A stretch of DNA of 64,000 bases. It comes from DASUXA01 sp036378155 (GTDB lineage Bacteria > Actinomycetota > Actinomycetes > Mycobacteriales > Micromonosporaceae). A program made the translations under genes and the position numbers. Shown one piece after another: positions 36,323 through 45,099 of this stretch. The notes beneath the pieces were generated by a model. The model was not told the origin of the DNA. It ran no database searches and saw nothing but the letters and a program-made list of their open reading frames with translations. Position 1 is the first letter of the stretch. Every line of letters begins with the position of its first letter. The stretch lies in assembly GCA_036378155.1 (NCBI GenBank), contig DASUXA010000032.1, positions 1 through 64,000 on the forward strand, read 5' to 3'.

Positions 36323-36368
36323 GGTGTACACCGCTGGTGATGTACGTACATCACCAGCGGTGTACACC
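36323..36368. terminator. 46-bp perfect palindrome between ogt and ino1
   Basis: Two 23-base arms meet at 36345/36346 without a spacer. Half-sites are GGTGTACACCGCTGGT (36323-36338) and ACCAGCGGTGTACACC (36353-36368), with a central GATGTACGTACATC. The element lies 97 bases after ogt and 28 bases after ino1, in the convergent gap, so it is most likely a bidirectional terminator. A protein-binding role is also possible. Confidence 0.65.
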
Positions 36369-36395
36369 GGTCGCGACACACCCGGCCAGGGCGGG

Positions 36396-37475
36396 TCAGC
36401 GTTCGAGTTCGCCGACGATGAACTTCTCCACCGCGTCGCGCGCCTCGCTGTCCGAGTACTGCACCGGCGGCGACTTCATGAAGTAGCTGGACGGCGAGAG
36501 CAGCGGCCCGCCGATGCCCCGGTCGAGAGCGATCTTGGCGGCGCGTACCGCGTCGATGATGATGCCCGCCGAGTTCGGCGAGTCCCACACCTCGAGCTTG
36601 AGGTCGACGTTGAGCGGTACGTCGCCGAACGCCTTGCCCTCCAGTCGGATGTGCGCCCACTTGCGGTCCAGCAGCCACGGCACGTGGTCGCTCGGCCCGA
36701 TGTGGACGTTGGCGCGCTCCATCTCGTGCGGGATCTGCGAGGTCACCGACTGGGTCTTCGAGATCTTCTTCGAGACCAGCCGCTCCCGCTCGAGCATGTT
36801 CATGAAGTCCATGTTGCCGCCGAAGTTCAGCTGGTACGTGCGCTGCAACTCGACGCCCCGGTCCTCGAACAGCTTCGCCAGGGTACGGTGCACGATCGTC
36901 GCGCCGACCTGGCTCTTGATGTCGTCGCCGACGATCGGCAGCCCGGCATCGGTGAATTTCTGTGCCCACACCGGGTCGGAGGCGATGAACACCGGCAAGG
37001 CGTTCACGAACGCGCAGCCGGCGTCGATCGCGGCCTGCGCGTAGAACTTGTCGGCCTCTTCGGAGCCCACCGGCAGGTACGACACGACGACGTCGACTTC
37101 CGCCTCGCGCAGCGCCGCGACGACGTCGACCGGCTGCTCGTCGGACTCCTCGACGATCTCCTTGTAGTACTTGCCCAGGCCGTCCAGAGTCGGCCCGCGC
37201 TGGACGATCACGCCGGTCGGCGGTACGTCGCAGATCTTGATGGTGTTGTTCTCGCTGGCGACGATCGCCTCGGCCAGATCCCGACCCACCTTCTTGGCGT
37301 CCACGTCGAACGCCGCGACGAAACGTACGTCGGACACGTGGTAGTCGCCGAAGGTGACGTGCATCAGACCCGGGACACGGTCGTTCGGGTCGGCGTCGCG
37401 GTAGTACTCCACGCCCTGAACCAGGGACGAGGCGCAGTTCCCGACACCGACGATGGCGACGCGGACGGAGCCCAT
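36396..37475 (-). CDS. ino1: Inositol-3-phosphate synthase
   Basis: The 359-residue NAD+-dependent enzyme converts glucose 6-phosphate to 1L-myo-inositol 3-phosphate, the start of phosphatidylinositol and mycothiol synthesis. It has the Rossmann motif VRVAIVGVGNCASSLVQG and conserved runs such as DIKSQVGATIVHRTLAKLF, LNFGGNMDFMNMLERERL, KISKTQSVTSQ and DSPNSAGIIIDAVRAAKIALDRG. AAGGAGG about 9 bases before ATG 37475 marks the start; a GTG at 37499 overlapping the padR stop is a weaker choice. It lies 20 bases downstream of padR, as in mycobacteria. Confidence 0.95.
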   Translation of the reverse strand: MGSVRVAIVGVGNCASSLVQGVEYYRDADPNDRVPGLMHVTFGDYHVSDVRFVAAFDVDAKKVGRDLAEAIVASENNTIKICDVPPTGVIVQRGPTLDGLGKYYKEIVEESDEQPVDVVAALREAEVDVVVSYLPVGSEEADKFYAQAAIDAGCAFVNALPVFIASDPVWAQKFTDAGLPIVGDDIKSQVGATIVHRTLAKLFEDRGVELQRTYQLNFGGNMDFMNMLERERLVSKKISKTQSVTSQIPHEMERANVHIGPSDHVPWLLDRKWAHIRLEGKAFGDVPLNVDLKLEVWDSPNSAGIIIDAVRAAKIALDRGIGGPLLSPSSYFMKSPPVQYSDSEARDAVEKFIVGELER

Positions 37476-37495
37476 CGCAAGTGCCTCCTTCTTGC

Positions 37496-38101
37496 TCACG
37501 GCCGCTCCGGCGTGTCCGGAGGCGGTGTCTCGTTGGTCCGGGGCTGTTCCCCGGGCTGCCGGCCGGACCGCTCGGTGGCGATGAGCTCCTCCAGCCAGCG
37601 GACCTCGCGCTCACACGCGTCGAGGCCGTGTCTCTGCAGTTCGAGGGTGTACGCGTCGAGCCGCTCGGCGGCCCGGGCCAGCACGTCGCGCAGACCCTCC
37701 CGGCGCTCCTCCACGCGCCGCCGACGACCTTCGAGGATGCGCAGCCGGGTGTCGGCGTCGGTACGGGAGAAGAACGCGAAGTGCACGCCGAACCCGGGGT
37801 CCTCGTACGTCTCCGGACCGCTCTGGGCGAGCAGTTCCTGGAAGCGCTCCTTGCCTTCCGCCGTGATCCGGTACACCACCCGCGCGCGACGCGTGCTCAG
37901 CGGCGGGATCTCCGACTCGGGCGTCTGGTTCGGCGCCTCGGTGATCCAGCCGGAGGTTTGCATCCGCCGCAACGTCGGGTACAGCGACCCGTACGAGAAC
38001 GCCGCGCGCATCGCGCCGAGCTTCGCCGCCAACTGCTTGCGCAACTCGTAGCCGTGCATCGGCCCCTCGTGCAGCAGCCCCAGGATGGCGAACTCGAGCA
38101 C
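37496..38101 (-). CDS. PadR family transcriptional regulator
   Basis: The 201-residue regulator starts MLEFAILGLLHEGPMHGYEL, the winged-helix domain with GSLYPTLRRMQTSGWI as recognition region and VVYRITAEGKERFQELL as wing. The C-terminal half is a coiled helical dimerisation domain (ILEGRRRRVEERREGLRDVLARAAERL). GTG 38101 has AAGGAGG 9 bases upstream; an in-frame ATG at 38161 is unlikely since the added residues are not conserved in style. It sits directly before ino1 and probably controls both genes through the palindrome at 38166-38188. Confidence 0.92.
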   Translation of the reverse strand: MLEFAILGLLHEGPMHGYELRKQLAAKLGAMRAAFSYGSLYPTLRRMQTSGWITEAPNQTPESEIPPLSTRRARVVYRITAEGKERFQELLAQSGPETYEDPGFGVHFAFFSRTDADTRLRILEGRRRRVEERREGLRDVLARAAERLDAYTLELQRHGLDACEREVRWLEELIATERSGRQPGEQPRTNETPPPDTPERP

Positions 38102-38165
38102 GCGAAGCCGCCTCCTTCCGGGGTGTGCAGCTCCGAGGCCGGAGCGGTGGGTGAACCTCATGAAC

Positions 38166-38188
38166 CGATGTATCGGCTCGATACATCG
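38166..38188. promoter_or_regulatory. Probable PadR operator
   Basis: A perfect inverted repeat, CGATGTATCG (38166-38175), GCT spacer, CGATACATCG (38179-38188), lies 65 bases upstream of padR. ATGT and ACAT half-sites spaced by 11 bases match the general form of PadR operators. Confidence 0.7.
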
Positions 38189-38286
38189 CTACGGTAATCA
38201 TGCCGGGCGCGTTCGCACAACCGGAACGCATCGGATGGCATTTGTCACCGAGAGTCAGCGAAGTCGCCCGGCGGGACGGAACCGCG

Positions 38287-38292
38287 TACCCT
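38287..38292 (+). promoter_or_regulatory. Minus-10 element, leaderless start of DUF5318 gene
   Basis: TACCCT is followed by 7 bases and then ATG 38300, which supports the ATG rather than the GTG at 38294 as the start. Confidence 0.5.
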
Positions 38293-38299
38293 CGTGCGC

Positions 38300-38716
38300 A
38301 TGCGCACGCAGCGACAGGTCGTGGACTACTCGCTTCAGAAGCGAGCGCTGCTGCGTGAGGTGTACTCGGGGCGTGTCGGCACCTACGAGGTGTGCGACGC
38401 CTCGCCCTACCTCAAGAGCGCGGCCCGGTTCCACGGCGAACCGACCGACGTGCGCTGTCCGGTGTGCCGCCGGGAGCACCTGACGTACGTGCACTACATC
38501 TATGGGGACGAACTGAAGCAGTCCGCTGGGCAGGCTCGCTCGTTGAAAGAGTTGCCGGTGCTCGCGATGACGTTCCGTGAGTTCCAGGTGTACGTGGTCG
38601 AGGTGTGCCGTGGCTGCGGCTGGAACCACCTGGTCGAGCAGTACCTGCTCGGTCGGGACGGTCTGCCCGGCGACGAGAACGGTGGCGCGACGCTCCGGCG
38701 GAAGGCAGCGGAGTGA
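38300..38716 (+). CDS. DUF5318 family protein
   Basis: The 138-residue product (MRTQRQVVDYSLQKRALLREVYSGRVGTYEVCDASPYL) has two Cys-x-x-Cys pairs, CPVCRREHL and CRGCGWNHL. They could bind zinc, and the ribbon-like spacing (about 54 residues) suggests a treble-clef or zinc-ribbon fold. DUF5318 occurs between padR/ino1 and the class A PBP gene in actinobacteria. Its function is unknown. GTG 38294 is an alternative start. Confidence 0.85.
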   Translation: MRTQRQVVDYSLQKRALLREVYSGRVGTYEVCDASPYLKSAARFHGEPTDVRCPVCRREHLTYVHYIYGDELKQSAGQARSLKELPVLAMTFREFQVYVVEVCRGCGWNHLVEQYLLGRDGLPGDENGGATLRRKAAE

Positions 38717-38859
38717 ACCTACCTGCCTCACCGGTTCCCTCCCGGTGGAGCAGGCAACGCTCACTTGACCGGATTCGTCCGCAAGTGTGCCGTGGTACGA
38801 CTCACGACAACCGGCGGTCGCATCCGCCCCATCCCCCCAGAACCGGCAAGGTGTGACGA

Positions 38860-41550
38860 ATGAATCCCGCCAACGGCGACTCGAACTCAGCGCGCGGCCG
38901 GGCCCACGTTCCTGGGTCCGGCGGTTTCAGCTACGACGATGACGACCCGTACGCGGACACTCCCGCGCCCACCTCTCCGGCGAGCGGTCGCGCGTCGGTC
39001 GGTCGAGCCTCGGTCGGTCGCCCCTCCGACGATCCGTACCGCCCGGCGGGGCGCGCCTCGGTACCGTCCGGACGGGCGAGCGTCGGGTCGGCGTCCGTCG
39101 GGTCGGCGTCCGTGGGATCGGCGTCGGTCGGGTCGGCAGCCGGCCGGGCGACCGTCGGACGCGCGAGCGTCGGCGGACCGGGCGGGCGCCGCGACGCGAC
39201 CACCGGTCCCGGCGGCGGGCGTCCCGGCGGCGTACGCGGGCTGCTCGGACTGGGTGGCAACGGTCCGAGCACGCCCGGCGCGAAGAAGGCGCGCCGCCGC
39301 AACATCATCATCGCGAGCATCGCCGCGGTCATCATGCTCACCGGGTTCGCCGTCGTCGGCGGCACGTACTACATGGACAGCGTCACCCTGCCGGAGCAGG
39401 AGCAGCTCAGCCAGTCGACGATGGTCTACTTCAGCGACGGCAAGACGCCGATGGCGAAGCTCGGCAAGGAGAACCGCACGCTGGTCACCGGCAAGCAGAT
39501 TCCGGACTTCGTCAAGCAGGCGGTGATCTCCGCCGAGGACCGGACGTTCGAGCAGAACAACGGCATCGACGTCAAAGGCATCCTGCGCGCCGCGTGGAAC
39601 AACTTCACCGGCGGCGACCGGCAGGGCGCGTCGACCATCACCCAGCAGTACGCCCGGCACGTCGCCGACCTGTCCGGCATCACCTACTCGCGGAAGCTGC
39701 GCGAGGCGGTCATCGCGATGAAGCTCAACCAGAAGTACACCAAAGACAAGATCATGGAGATGTACCTGAACACGGTGTACTTCGGTCGCAACGCCACCGG
39801 TATCGAGGCGGCGTCGCAGGCGTACTTCAACAAGTCCGTCGACAAGTTGAACGTGGCCGAGGCGATGGTGCTCGCCGCCGTGATCAAGCAGCCGGAGAAG
39901 GACCCGGCGACCGGCAACCCCGGGTACGACCCGGCGAACAGCCTGGAGAACGCCAAGGCCCGGTGGAACTACGTCAAGCAGGGCATGGTGGACCTCGGGT
40001 TCATGAGCCAGGCGGACGCCGACAAGCTGCAGTACCCGACGACCTGGGTGAAGCCCGACCCGAACAAGCCCATCCCCGGCGCTCAGTGGGGCATCGAGAA
40101 CGGTCAGCCCAACGGCAACATCGTCAACCAGGTACGGCAGGAGCTGGCGAAGGTCGGGATCAAGGACCTGCGCAACCCGGGTGGGCTGAAGATCATCACG
40201 ACGATCGACCCGATCATGCAGAAGGCGGCGATCAACGCGGCGAACCGCGATTTGAAGACCTCGCCGGTGTACGGGCAGCCGAAGAACCTCCAGGCAGCGC
40301 TGGTCGCGGTGCAGGCGAAGACCGGTCGGGTGCTCGCCTACTACGGCGGCAACAACCCCACCGGTACCGACTACGCCGGGATCAACTACGACGACAACGG
40401 CAGACCGTGGGGCGGGCACGAGCCGGGTTCGTCGTTCAAGGCGTACGTGCTGGCCGAGGCGCTCCAGGAGGGCTACTCGATCCAGTCGATGTGGAACGGC
40501 TCCACGCCCCGGACGTTCAAGACCCGGCAGTCCCCGGTGCTCAACTGCTGTGGCGAGAACTACCCGCGGGTCTCCCTACAGGACGCGACCGTCGAGTCGC
40601 TCAACACCGTGTACTACGCGCTGACCGAGAAGCTCGGGTACCAGAAGGTCCTCGAACTCGCCGCGAAGGCCGGGGTACGCACGATGTGGGACAAGCCGGC
40701 GGCCGGTGAGGCCGGCAGCCACGCGTGGGATCTCACCAAGGGCGTCGACCACTTCGACAACAGCGCCGGCATCGGACAGTTCCCGATCACGGTGCTGGAC
40801 AACGCCGCCGGCTTCGCCACGTTCGCGGGTGGGGGCATCGCGGCGCCCACCCACTTCGTCGAGAAGGTGTACGACGCGAGCGGAAAGCTGATCTACGGTG
40901 AGCAGGTCAAGCAGACCCGCGTACTGAGCCCCGAGACGGTCGCGGACCTCGACTACGTGCTGAAGAAGGTCGTGGATCACGGCGGTACGCACGACGACGG
41001 GCGTCACCACAGCAACCAGCCGGACGGCCGGGTGGCGGCGGGTAAGACCGGCACCTGGGACTACAACGGCGACGTGGACGCCAACCTGCACGCCTGGATG
41101 GTCGGCTACACACCGAACCAGTTGTCCGCTGCGGTGTGGGTCGGTAACGCGGGAAAGAACGCGCCGATCCAGTGGAAGGTCCGCGGCGAGGGGCTGCAGA
41201 TGATCTACGGAGCCGGGTTGCCCGCCGAGATCTGGAAGCAGTTCCTCGAACAGGCGCTGGACGGCACCCACGCGCCCAAGACCACCTTCCCGCAGCCGGT
41301 GTTCAAGGGCGACCCGGACAAGGGCGAGTTGCCCGCCGAGGCGCCCCCGCCGGCGCCCAGCAACCCGCCGGGCAACGGCGGCGGCAACAAGAAGTGTCTG
41401 CCGATCCTGCCCTGCCCGCCGGGTGGACAGGGCGGCGGTACCGGTGGCGGCACCACCGCCGGCGGTACGACCGGCGGCACCGGCGGCGGTACCGGCACCT
41501 TGGTATGGCCCTCCCCGACGCCGAGCACCGCGCCGACCCGCCGCTGGTAG
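38860..41550 (+). CDS. ponA: Class A penicillin-binding protein (PonA-like)
   Basis: This 896-residue bifunctional peptidoglycan synthase has a disordered cytoplasmic tail with SVGSA repeats (about 74-93), one membrane anchor (about 149-170) and a GT51 glycosyltransferase domain: EDRTFEQNNG (E226), GASTITQQYARH, and KLREAVIAMKLNQKYTKDKIMEMYLNTVYFG. The transpeptidase domain has SSFK (S524, nucleophile), SLN (580-582) and KTGT (729-732). The C-terminal 85 or so residues are Pro/Gly/Thr-rich. The usual His in EDRxFxxHxG is Asn here. AAGGTG precedes ATG 38860. Confidence 0.95.
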   Translation: MNPANGDSNSARGRAHVPGSGGFSYDDDDPYADTPAPTSPASGRASVGRASVGRPSDDPYRPAGRASVPSGRASVGSASVGSASVGSASVGSAAGRATVGRASVGGPGGRRDATTGPGGGRPGGVRGLLGLGGNGPSTPGAKKARRRNIIIASIAAVIMLTGFAVVGGTYYMDSVTLPEQEQLSQSTMVYFSDGKTPMAKLGKENRTLVTGKQIPDFVKQAVISAEDRTFEQNNGIDVKGILRAAWNNFTGGDRQGASTITQQYARHVADLSGITYSRKLREAVIAMKLNQKYTKDKIMEMYLNTVYFGRNATGIEAASQAYFNKSVDKLNVAEAMVLAAVIKQPEKDPATGNPGYDPANSLENAKARWNYVKQGMVDLGFMSQADADKLQYPTTWVKPDPNKPIPGAQWGIENGQPNGNIVNQVRQELAKVGIKDLRNPGGLKIITTIDPIMQKAAINAANRDLKTSPVYGQPKNLQAALVAVQAKTGRVLAYYGGNNPTGTDYAGINYDDNGRPWGGHEPGSSFKAYVLAEALQEGYSIQSMWNGSTPRTFKTRQSPVLNCCGENYPRVSLQDATVESLNTVYYALTEKLGYQKVLELAAKAGVRTMWDKPAAGEAGSHAWDLTKGVDHFDNSAGIGQFPITVLDNAAGFATFAGGGIAAPTHFVEKVYDASGKLIYGEQVKQTRVLSPETVADLDYVLKKVVDHGGTHDDGRHHSNQPDGRVAAGKTGTWDYNGDVDANLHAWMVGYTPNQLSAAVWVGNAGKNAPIQWKVRGEGLQMIYGAGLPAEIWKQFLEQALDGTHAPKTTFPQPVFKGDPDKGELPAEAPPPAPSNPPGNGGGNKKCLPILPCPPGGQGGGTGGGTTAGGTTGGTGGGTGTLVWPSPTPSTAPTRRW
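39082..39141 (+). repeat. 15-bp tandem repeat in the PBP cytoplasmic tail
   Basis: Four units related to GTCGGGTCGGCGTCC begin at 39082, 39097, 39112 and 39127. The first two are exact. They encode repeated SVGSA-type residues in a low-complexity tail. Confidence 0.85.
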
Positions 41551-41565
41551 CGGGTTCGCGGCTAA

Positions 41566-41593
41566 ACGGGCGGGAGGGTCACCTCCCGCCCGT
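41566..41593 (+). terminator. Terminator hairpin after the PBP gene
   Basis: A perfect 12-bp stem, ACGGGCGGGAGG (41566-41577) with CCTCCCGCCCGT (41582-41593), and a GTCA loop, 15 bases after the stop codon. Confidence 0.85.
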
Positions 41594-41702
41594 CGCTGTG
41601 TGAGCGCCGGGCTGGCAAACCACGTCCCGCCCGCCGCTGTGTGGCCGCCGGGCGGCGTGGGCCACGTACCGTCATCGTCCCGGCTACGGCAGGATGACCG
41701 GC

Positions 41703-43142
41703 ATGAGCGTGACCGTGTACGACGAGGCGGCACCGGAATCGATCGACCACCCGAGCCGGTCCGACCCGGTGGTACGCGGGTTGTCCCAGGTGATCGGCGG
41801 TCCGCTCGGCGGTCACGCCGCTGCCCGGCGGCGGTTCTGGACCGCCTCGCGGGTGGTACTCGCCCTGGTCTGCCTCACGCTCGCCCTGCACTGGGTGCAG
41901 AAGTCGCCGTGCCGGGACGGGGCGTGGCAGAACCTCAGCCAGTACAAGTACATGTGCTACACCGACGTGCTGGCGCTGTACTACAACGAAGGGCTCTCCG
42001 AGGGTCAGGTCCCGTACGCCGACCATCCCGTCGAGTACCCGGTGCTCACCGGCGCGTTCATGGGTCTGCTGGGGCTGCCGGTCCACGCGTACGGCGCCGG
42101 CGATCCCGGCTTCAACCAGGGCGAGGCGTTCTACGACCTGAATGCCCTGGTACTCGGGGCGCTCGGGGTCGCCGCCGCGGCGACGATCCTCGCGCTGCGC
42201 CGACGACGACCCTGGGACGCGGCAATGTTCGCGCTGGCACCGGCGCTGTTCGTGTCGGCGACCGTGAACTGGGACCTGCTCGCGGTGGCGCTCACCGGGT
42301 TCTTCATGTGGGCATGGGCGAGGCGGTTGCCGGTGCTCGCCGGGGTGCTGCTCGGACTAGCGGTGGCGGCGAAGTTCTATCCGCTGCTGCTCGCCGGGCC
42401 GTTGCTGCTGCTCGCGCTGCGTACCCGCCGCTGGGCGGCGCCGCTGACCACCGTCGGGGTCGGCGCGGGAACCTGGCTCGCGGTCAACCTGCCGATCGCG
42501 ACCGCGTACCCCCACGCGTGGCTGCAGTTCTTCCGGCTCAACAACACGCGAGGCATCGACTGGGGCACGTTCTGGTACATCGGCCAGCACTTCCCACTCG
42601 GCGACAGCCGGTACGGTCTCGGGCTGTTCGCCCCGCTGGGCAACGACGTACCGCTGCTTAACGTGTGGTACTTCGCGCTGTTCGCGCTCGCCTGCCTGGC
42701 GATCGCGGTGCTCGCGATCCGGGCGCCGCGCCGACCGCGCTTCGCTCAACTCGCCTTCCTCGTGGTCGCCGCCTTCCTGGTCACCGGCAAGGTGTGGTCG
42801 CAGCAGTACGTGCTGTGGCTGCTTCCGCTCGCGGTCCTGGCGAGGCCGAGGTGGGGCGCGTTCCTCGCCTGGCAGGCGGCGGAACTGTGCTATTTCGCGG
42901 CGTTCTACGGGGAACTGATGGGTGCCTCGGGCAAGCAGGTGTTCCCCGAAGGCGTGTTCGTGCTCGCCGCGATCCTGCGCCTGGTCACGGTCTGCGTGCT
43001 GGCGGGCTTCGTGGTGCACGACATCCTGCGCCCGAGGCGTGACGCGGTGCGGGACACGTACCCGGACGACCCGGACGGCGGGGTGTTCGACGGTGCGCCG
43101 GACGTCGGTTGGGTACCGCGCCGGGAGCTCAGTTCAGCGTGA
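41703..43142 (+). CDS. GT87 family polyprenyl-phosphate-sugar mannosyltransferase-like membrane protein
   Basis: This 479-residue multi-spanning protein has ten or more membrane segments and the GT-C hallmarks of family 87: SQYKYMCYTDVLALYYNEGLSEGQVPYADHPVEYPVLTG with acidic residues in the first outside loop, then KVWSQQYVLWLLPL. Family members transfer mannose from polyprenyl-phosphate-mannose, for example in lipomannan assembly. AGGA lies 8 bases upstream of ATG 41703. The mycobacterial counterpart is also next to ponA1. Its last 14 bases overlap the convergent next gene. Confidence 0.85.
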   Translation: MSVTVYDEAAPESIDHPSRSDPVVRGLSQVIGGPLGGHAAARRRFWTASRVVLALVCLTLALHWVQKSPCRDGAWQNLSQYKYMCYTDVLALYYNEGLSEGQVPYADHPVEYPVLTGAFMGLLGLPVHAYGAGDPGFNQGEAFYDLNALVLGALGVAAAATILALRRRRPWDAAMFALAPALFVSATVNWDLLAVALTGFFMWAWARRLPVLAGVLLGLAVAAKFYPLLLAGPLLLLALRTRRWAAPLTTVGVGAGTWLAVNLPIATAYPHAWLQFFRLNNTRGIDWGTFWYIGQHFPLGDSRYGLGLFAPLGNDVPLLNVWYFALFALACLAIAVLAIRAPRRPRFAQLAFLVVAAFLVTGKVWSQQYVLWLLPLAVLARPRWGAFLAWQAAELCYFAAFYGELMGASGKQVFPEGVFVLAAILRLVTVCVLAGFVVHDILRPRRDAVRDTYPDDPDGGVFDGAPDVGWVPRRELSSA

Positions 43143-45099
43143 ACACCACCGTGTCGCCGTCGTCCCGCCGGCTGATGCCGAGCCCGTCGACCGGATCGGT
43201 CGCGGCGTGCTGGTACGGCGTGCCCTGCACGCGATCCTTGAGCACGATGACCGTCTTCACGCCCAACCGGCGCAGGTAGTCGACACTCGCCGGGTCGGGG
43301 AAGCTCTTCGCCACCTCGCGGGTCTGCTCCTGGTCGCGAGGCGTGAAGCCGCTGCCGCCGTTGACCATCTTCTGGAACCGGGTGGTGGACCACAGCATCA
43401 CGTTCTCGTCGGTCAACTGGTCGCTCGGCAGTACCAGCATCGGCCCGGTCGCTTCACGCAGCGCCGCCGGCTGAGCTGGTACCACCGGATGGTTCAGCTG
43501 GTTGGTGCCTTCGGCGAGCACGAGCAGCAGCGGTAGCAGAGTGGCGAGCCGGAGCAGCGGCCCCGGGCGGTACGGCACCCGCTGGTCGGCGATCTCCTGC
43601 GCGCGATTCACCAGCGCGCTCACCGCCCCGGCGGCGAGCAGCGCGAGCAGCAGCGTGGTCCACACCACCAGCCGACCCGGCGTCCGGATCGACTCGAAGC
43701 CGGGCAGGTACCGGTACAGCAGCAGGTATCCCGCCTGGGCGAACGCGAACTGGGTGCCCATCCCCAGTGCGATGCTGACGACCACGCCGACGAGCAGCAG
43801 CAGCCGGGTGCGCAGCCGCCACACCGACAGGAACAGTCCAGCCAGCGCCAGCCCGTACAACGCGAAGCCCGGCAGCAGCGCCATCTCCGGCGGCGCCGAC
43901 AGCGCGGCGCGGGCGGGCGCGTGCAGGCTGCCCCAGGGCAGCGACTCGGGCGGGGCGGTGAAGAACCCGCGCAGCGGCGGCGAGAAGAACTGCAGGTCGG
44001 CTTCGCTGCGCTTGGCGTACGGGTGCAGCTCGACGACCTTGAGGTACGGCCGCGCCATGAGTCCGCCGACCGCGACGAAGACCAACGCGCCGACGATGTC
44101 CGCGACCATCATCCAGCGACCCAGCCGTGGGCGGCCGCGAACGAGCCACCACACGATCGCGACCAGGCAGACGCCCGCCATCACGTACGCGAACGGCAGA
44201 CCGATGCCGAACCCGAGGGTGATCTGCCAGGCGGCGACCAGCCACCCGGCGAGCGCCCACCCCGGACGCAGCCGGTCACGCTGGAATCCTCGTACGAACG
44301 AGAAGCCGTGACCACGCGCGATCATGGCGAGCGCGAGCGCGATGCCGCCGGTGGACAGCACGTGCATGTGCCCTGCCTGACCCCACCGCCACGGCGCGTA
44401 CGCGAACGCGACGCCCGCCACCGCCGCGCCGGTGCGCCCCGAGCCGAGTTGTCGGGCCAGCGCGTACGCCCCGACGAACGCCAGCGCGAACAGCAGCCAG
44501 AACATGATGTTGTACCGGACCAGCGCGGCGACCGGACCGTGCCCGATCAGCCCCGCCGGCAGGTACCCGAGCAGGGTGTCGGAGAACGCGAAGCTGTACC
44601 GGTCGGGGTAGAACGCGTTCGCGTTCCACAGCTGGCTGGGATCGGTGCTGACGATGTGTCCGGACCAGGCCATCTGCCACGCCTGCAGGGTGGGGTCCCA
44701 GATGTCGCCGGGGATGGTGGACGCCGGGTACCGCAGGGTGGGCCAGGTCATCGCCGCGGACAGCGCGAGCCCGGCGAGCGACACGAGCAACCACTCGTGC
44801 GCGAGCACGCGTCCGACCGCTCGGACCGAGCGGCGCAGGCGTCCGGGTTGCCGCTCCGGCGCCGGCCCGAACGACGACCACCGGTCGGGCTCGTCGGCCG
44901 GCGACACCGTCGTCACCGGGGCGTCATCGATCGGCGTAGGGGTGTCGGCAGCTTCGCCGACCGGCGTGGTGGAAGCCCCGCCCTCGACGACCGGCGGAGG
45001 GGCGTCCGCGGAATCGCCGACCGGCGTAGTGGGATCGTCCGTCCCGGCGATCGCTTCCGTGGTTGCTTCCGGGTCGGTCTGCTCCTGCTCAAGACTCAT
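43129..45099 (-). CDS. Membrane protein, glycosyltransferase-like
   Basis: The 656-residue protein has a Thr/Asp/Pro-rich N-terminal region with repeats of the type TPVGDSADAPPP and TPVGEAADTPTP (about residues 25-55). About ten membrane segments follow, then a C-terminal region outside the membrane (residues 530-656), including MLVLPSDQLTDENVMLWSTTRFQKMVNGGSGFTP. WDPTLQAWQMAWSGH and NANAFYPDRYSFAFSD resemble YfhO/GT-C proteins. Donor and acceptor are unknown. ATG 45099 overlaps the stop of the endonuclease gene by 4 bases (ATGA), so the two are co-translated. Confidence 0.75.
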   Translation of the reverse strand: MSLEQEQTDPEATTEAIAGTDDPTTPVGDSADAPPPVVEGGASTTPVGEAADTPTPIDDAPVTTVSPADEPDRWSSFGPAPERQPGRLRRSVRAVGRVLAHEWLLVSLAGLALSAAMTWPTLRYPASTIPGDIWDPTLQAWQMAWSGHIVSTDPSQLWNANAFYPDRYSFAFSDTLLGYLPAGLIGHGPVAALVRYNIMFWLLFALAFVGAYALARQLGSGRTGAAVAGVAFAYAPWRWGQAGHMHVLSTGGIALALAMIARGHGFSFVRGFQRDRLRPGWALAGWLVAAWQITLGFGIGLPFAYVMAGVCLVAIVWWLVRGRPRLGRWMMVADIVGALVFVAVGGLMARPYLKVVELHPYAKRSEADLQFFSPPLRGFFTAPPESLPWGSLHAPARAALSAPPEMALLPGFALYGLALAGLFLSVWRLRTRLLLLVGVVVSIALGMGTQFAFAQAGYLLLYRYLPGFESIRTPGRLVVWTTLLLALLAAGAVSALVNRAQEIADQRVPYRPGPLLRLATLLPLLLVLAEGTNQLNHPVVPAQPAALREATGPMLVLPSDQLTDENVMLWSTTRFQKMVNGGSGFTPRDQEQTREVAKSFPDPASVDYLRRLGVKTVIVLKDRVQGTPYQHAATDPVDGLGISRRDDGDTVVFTLN

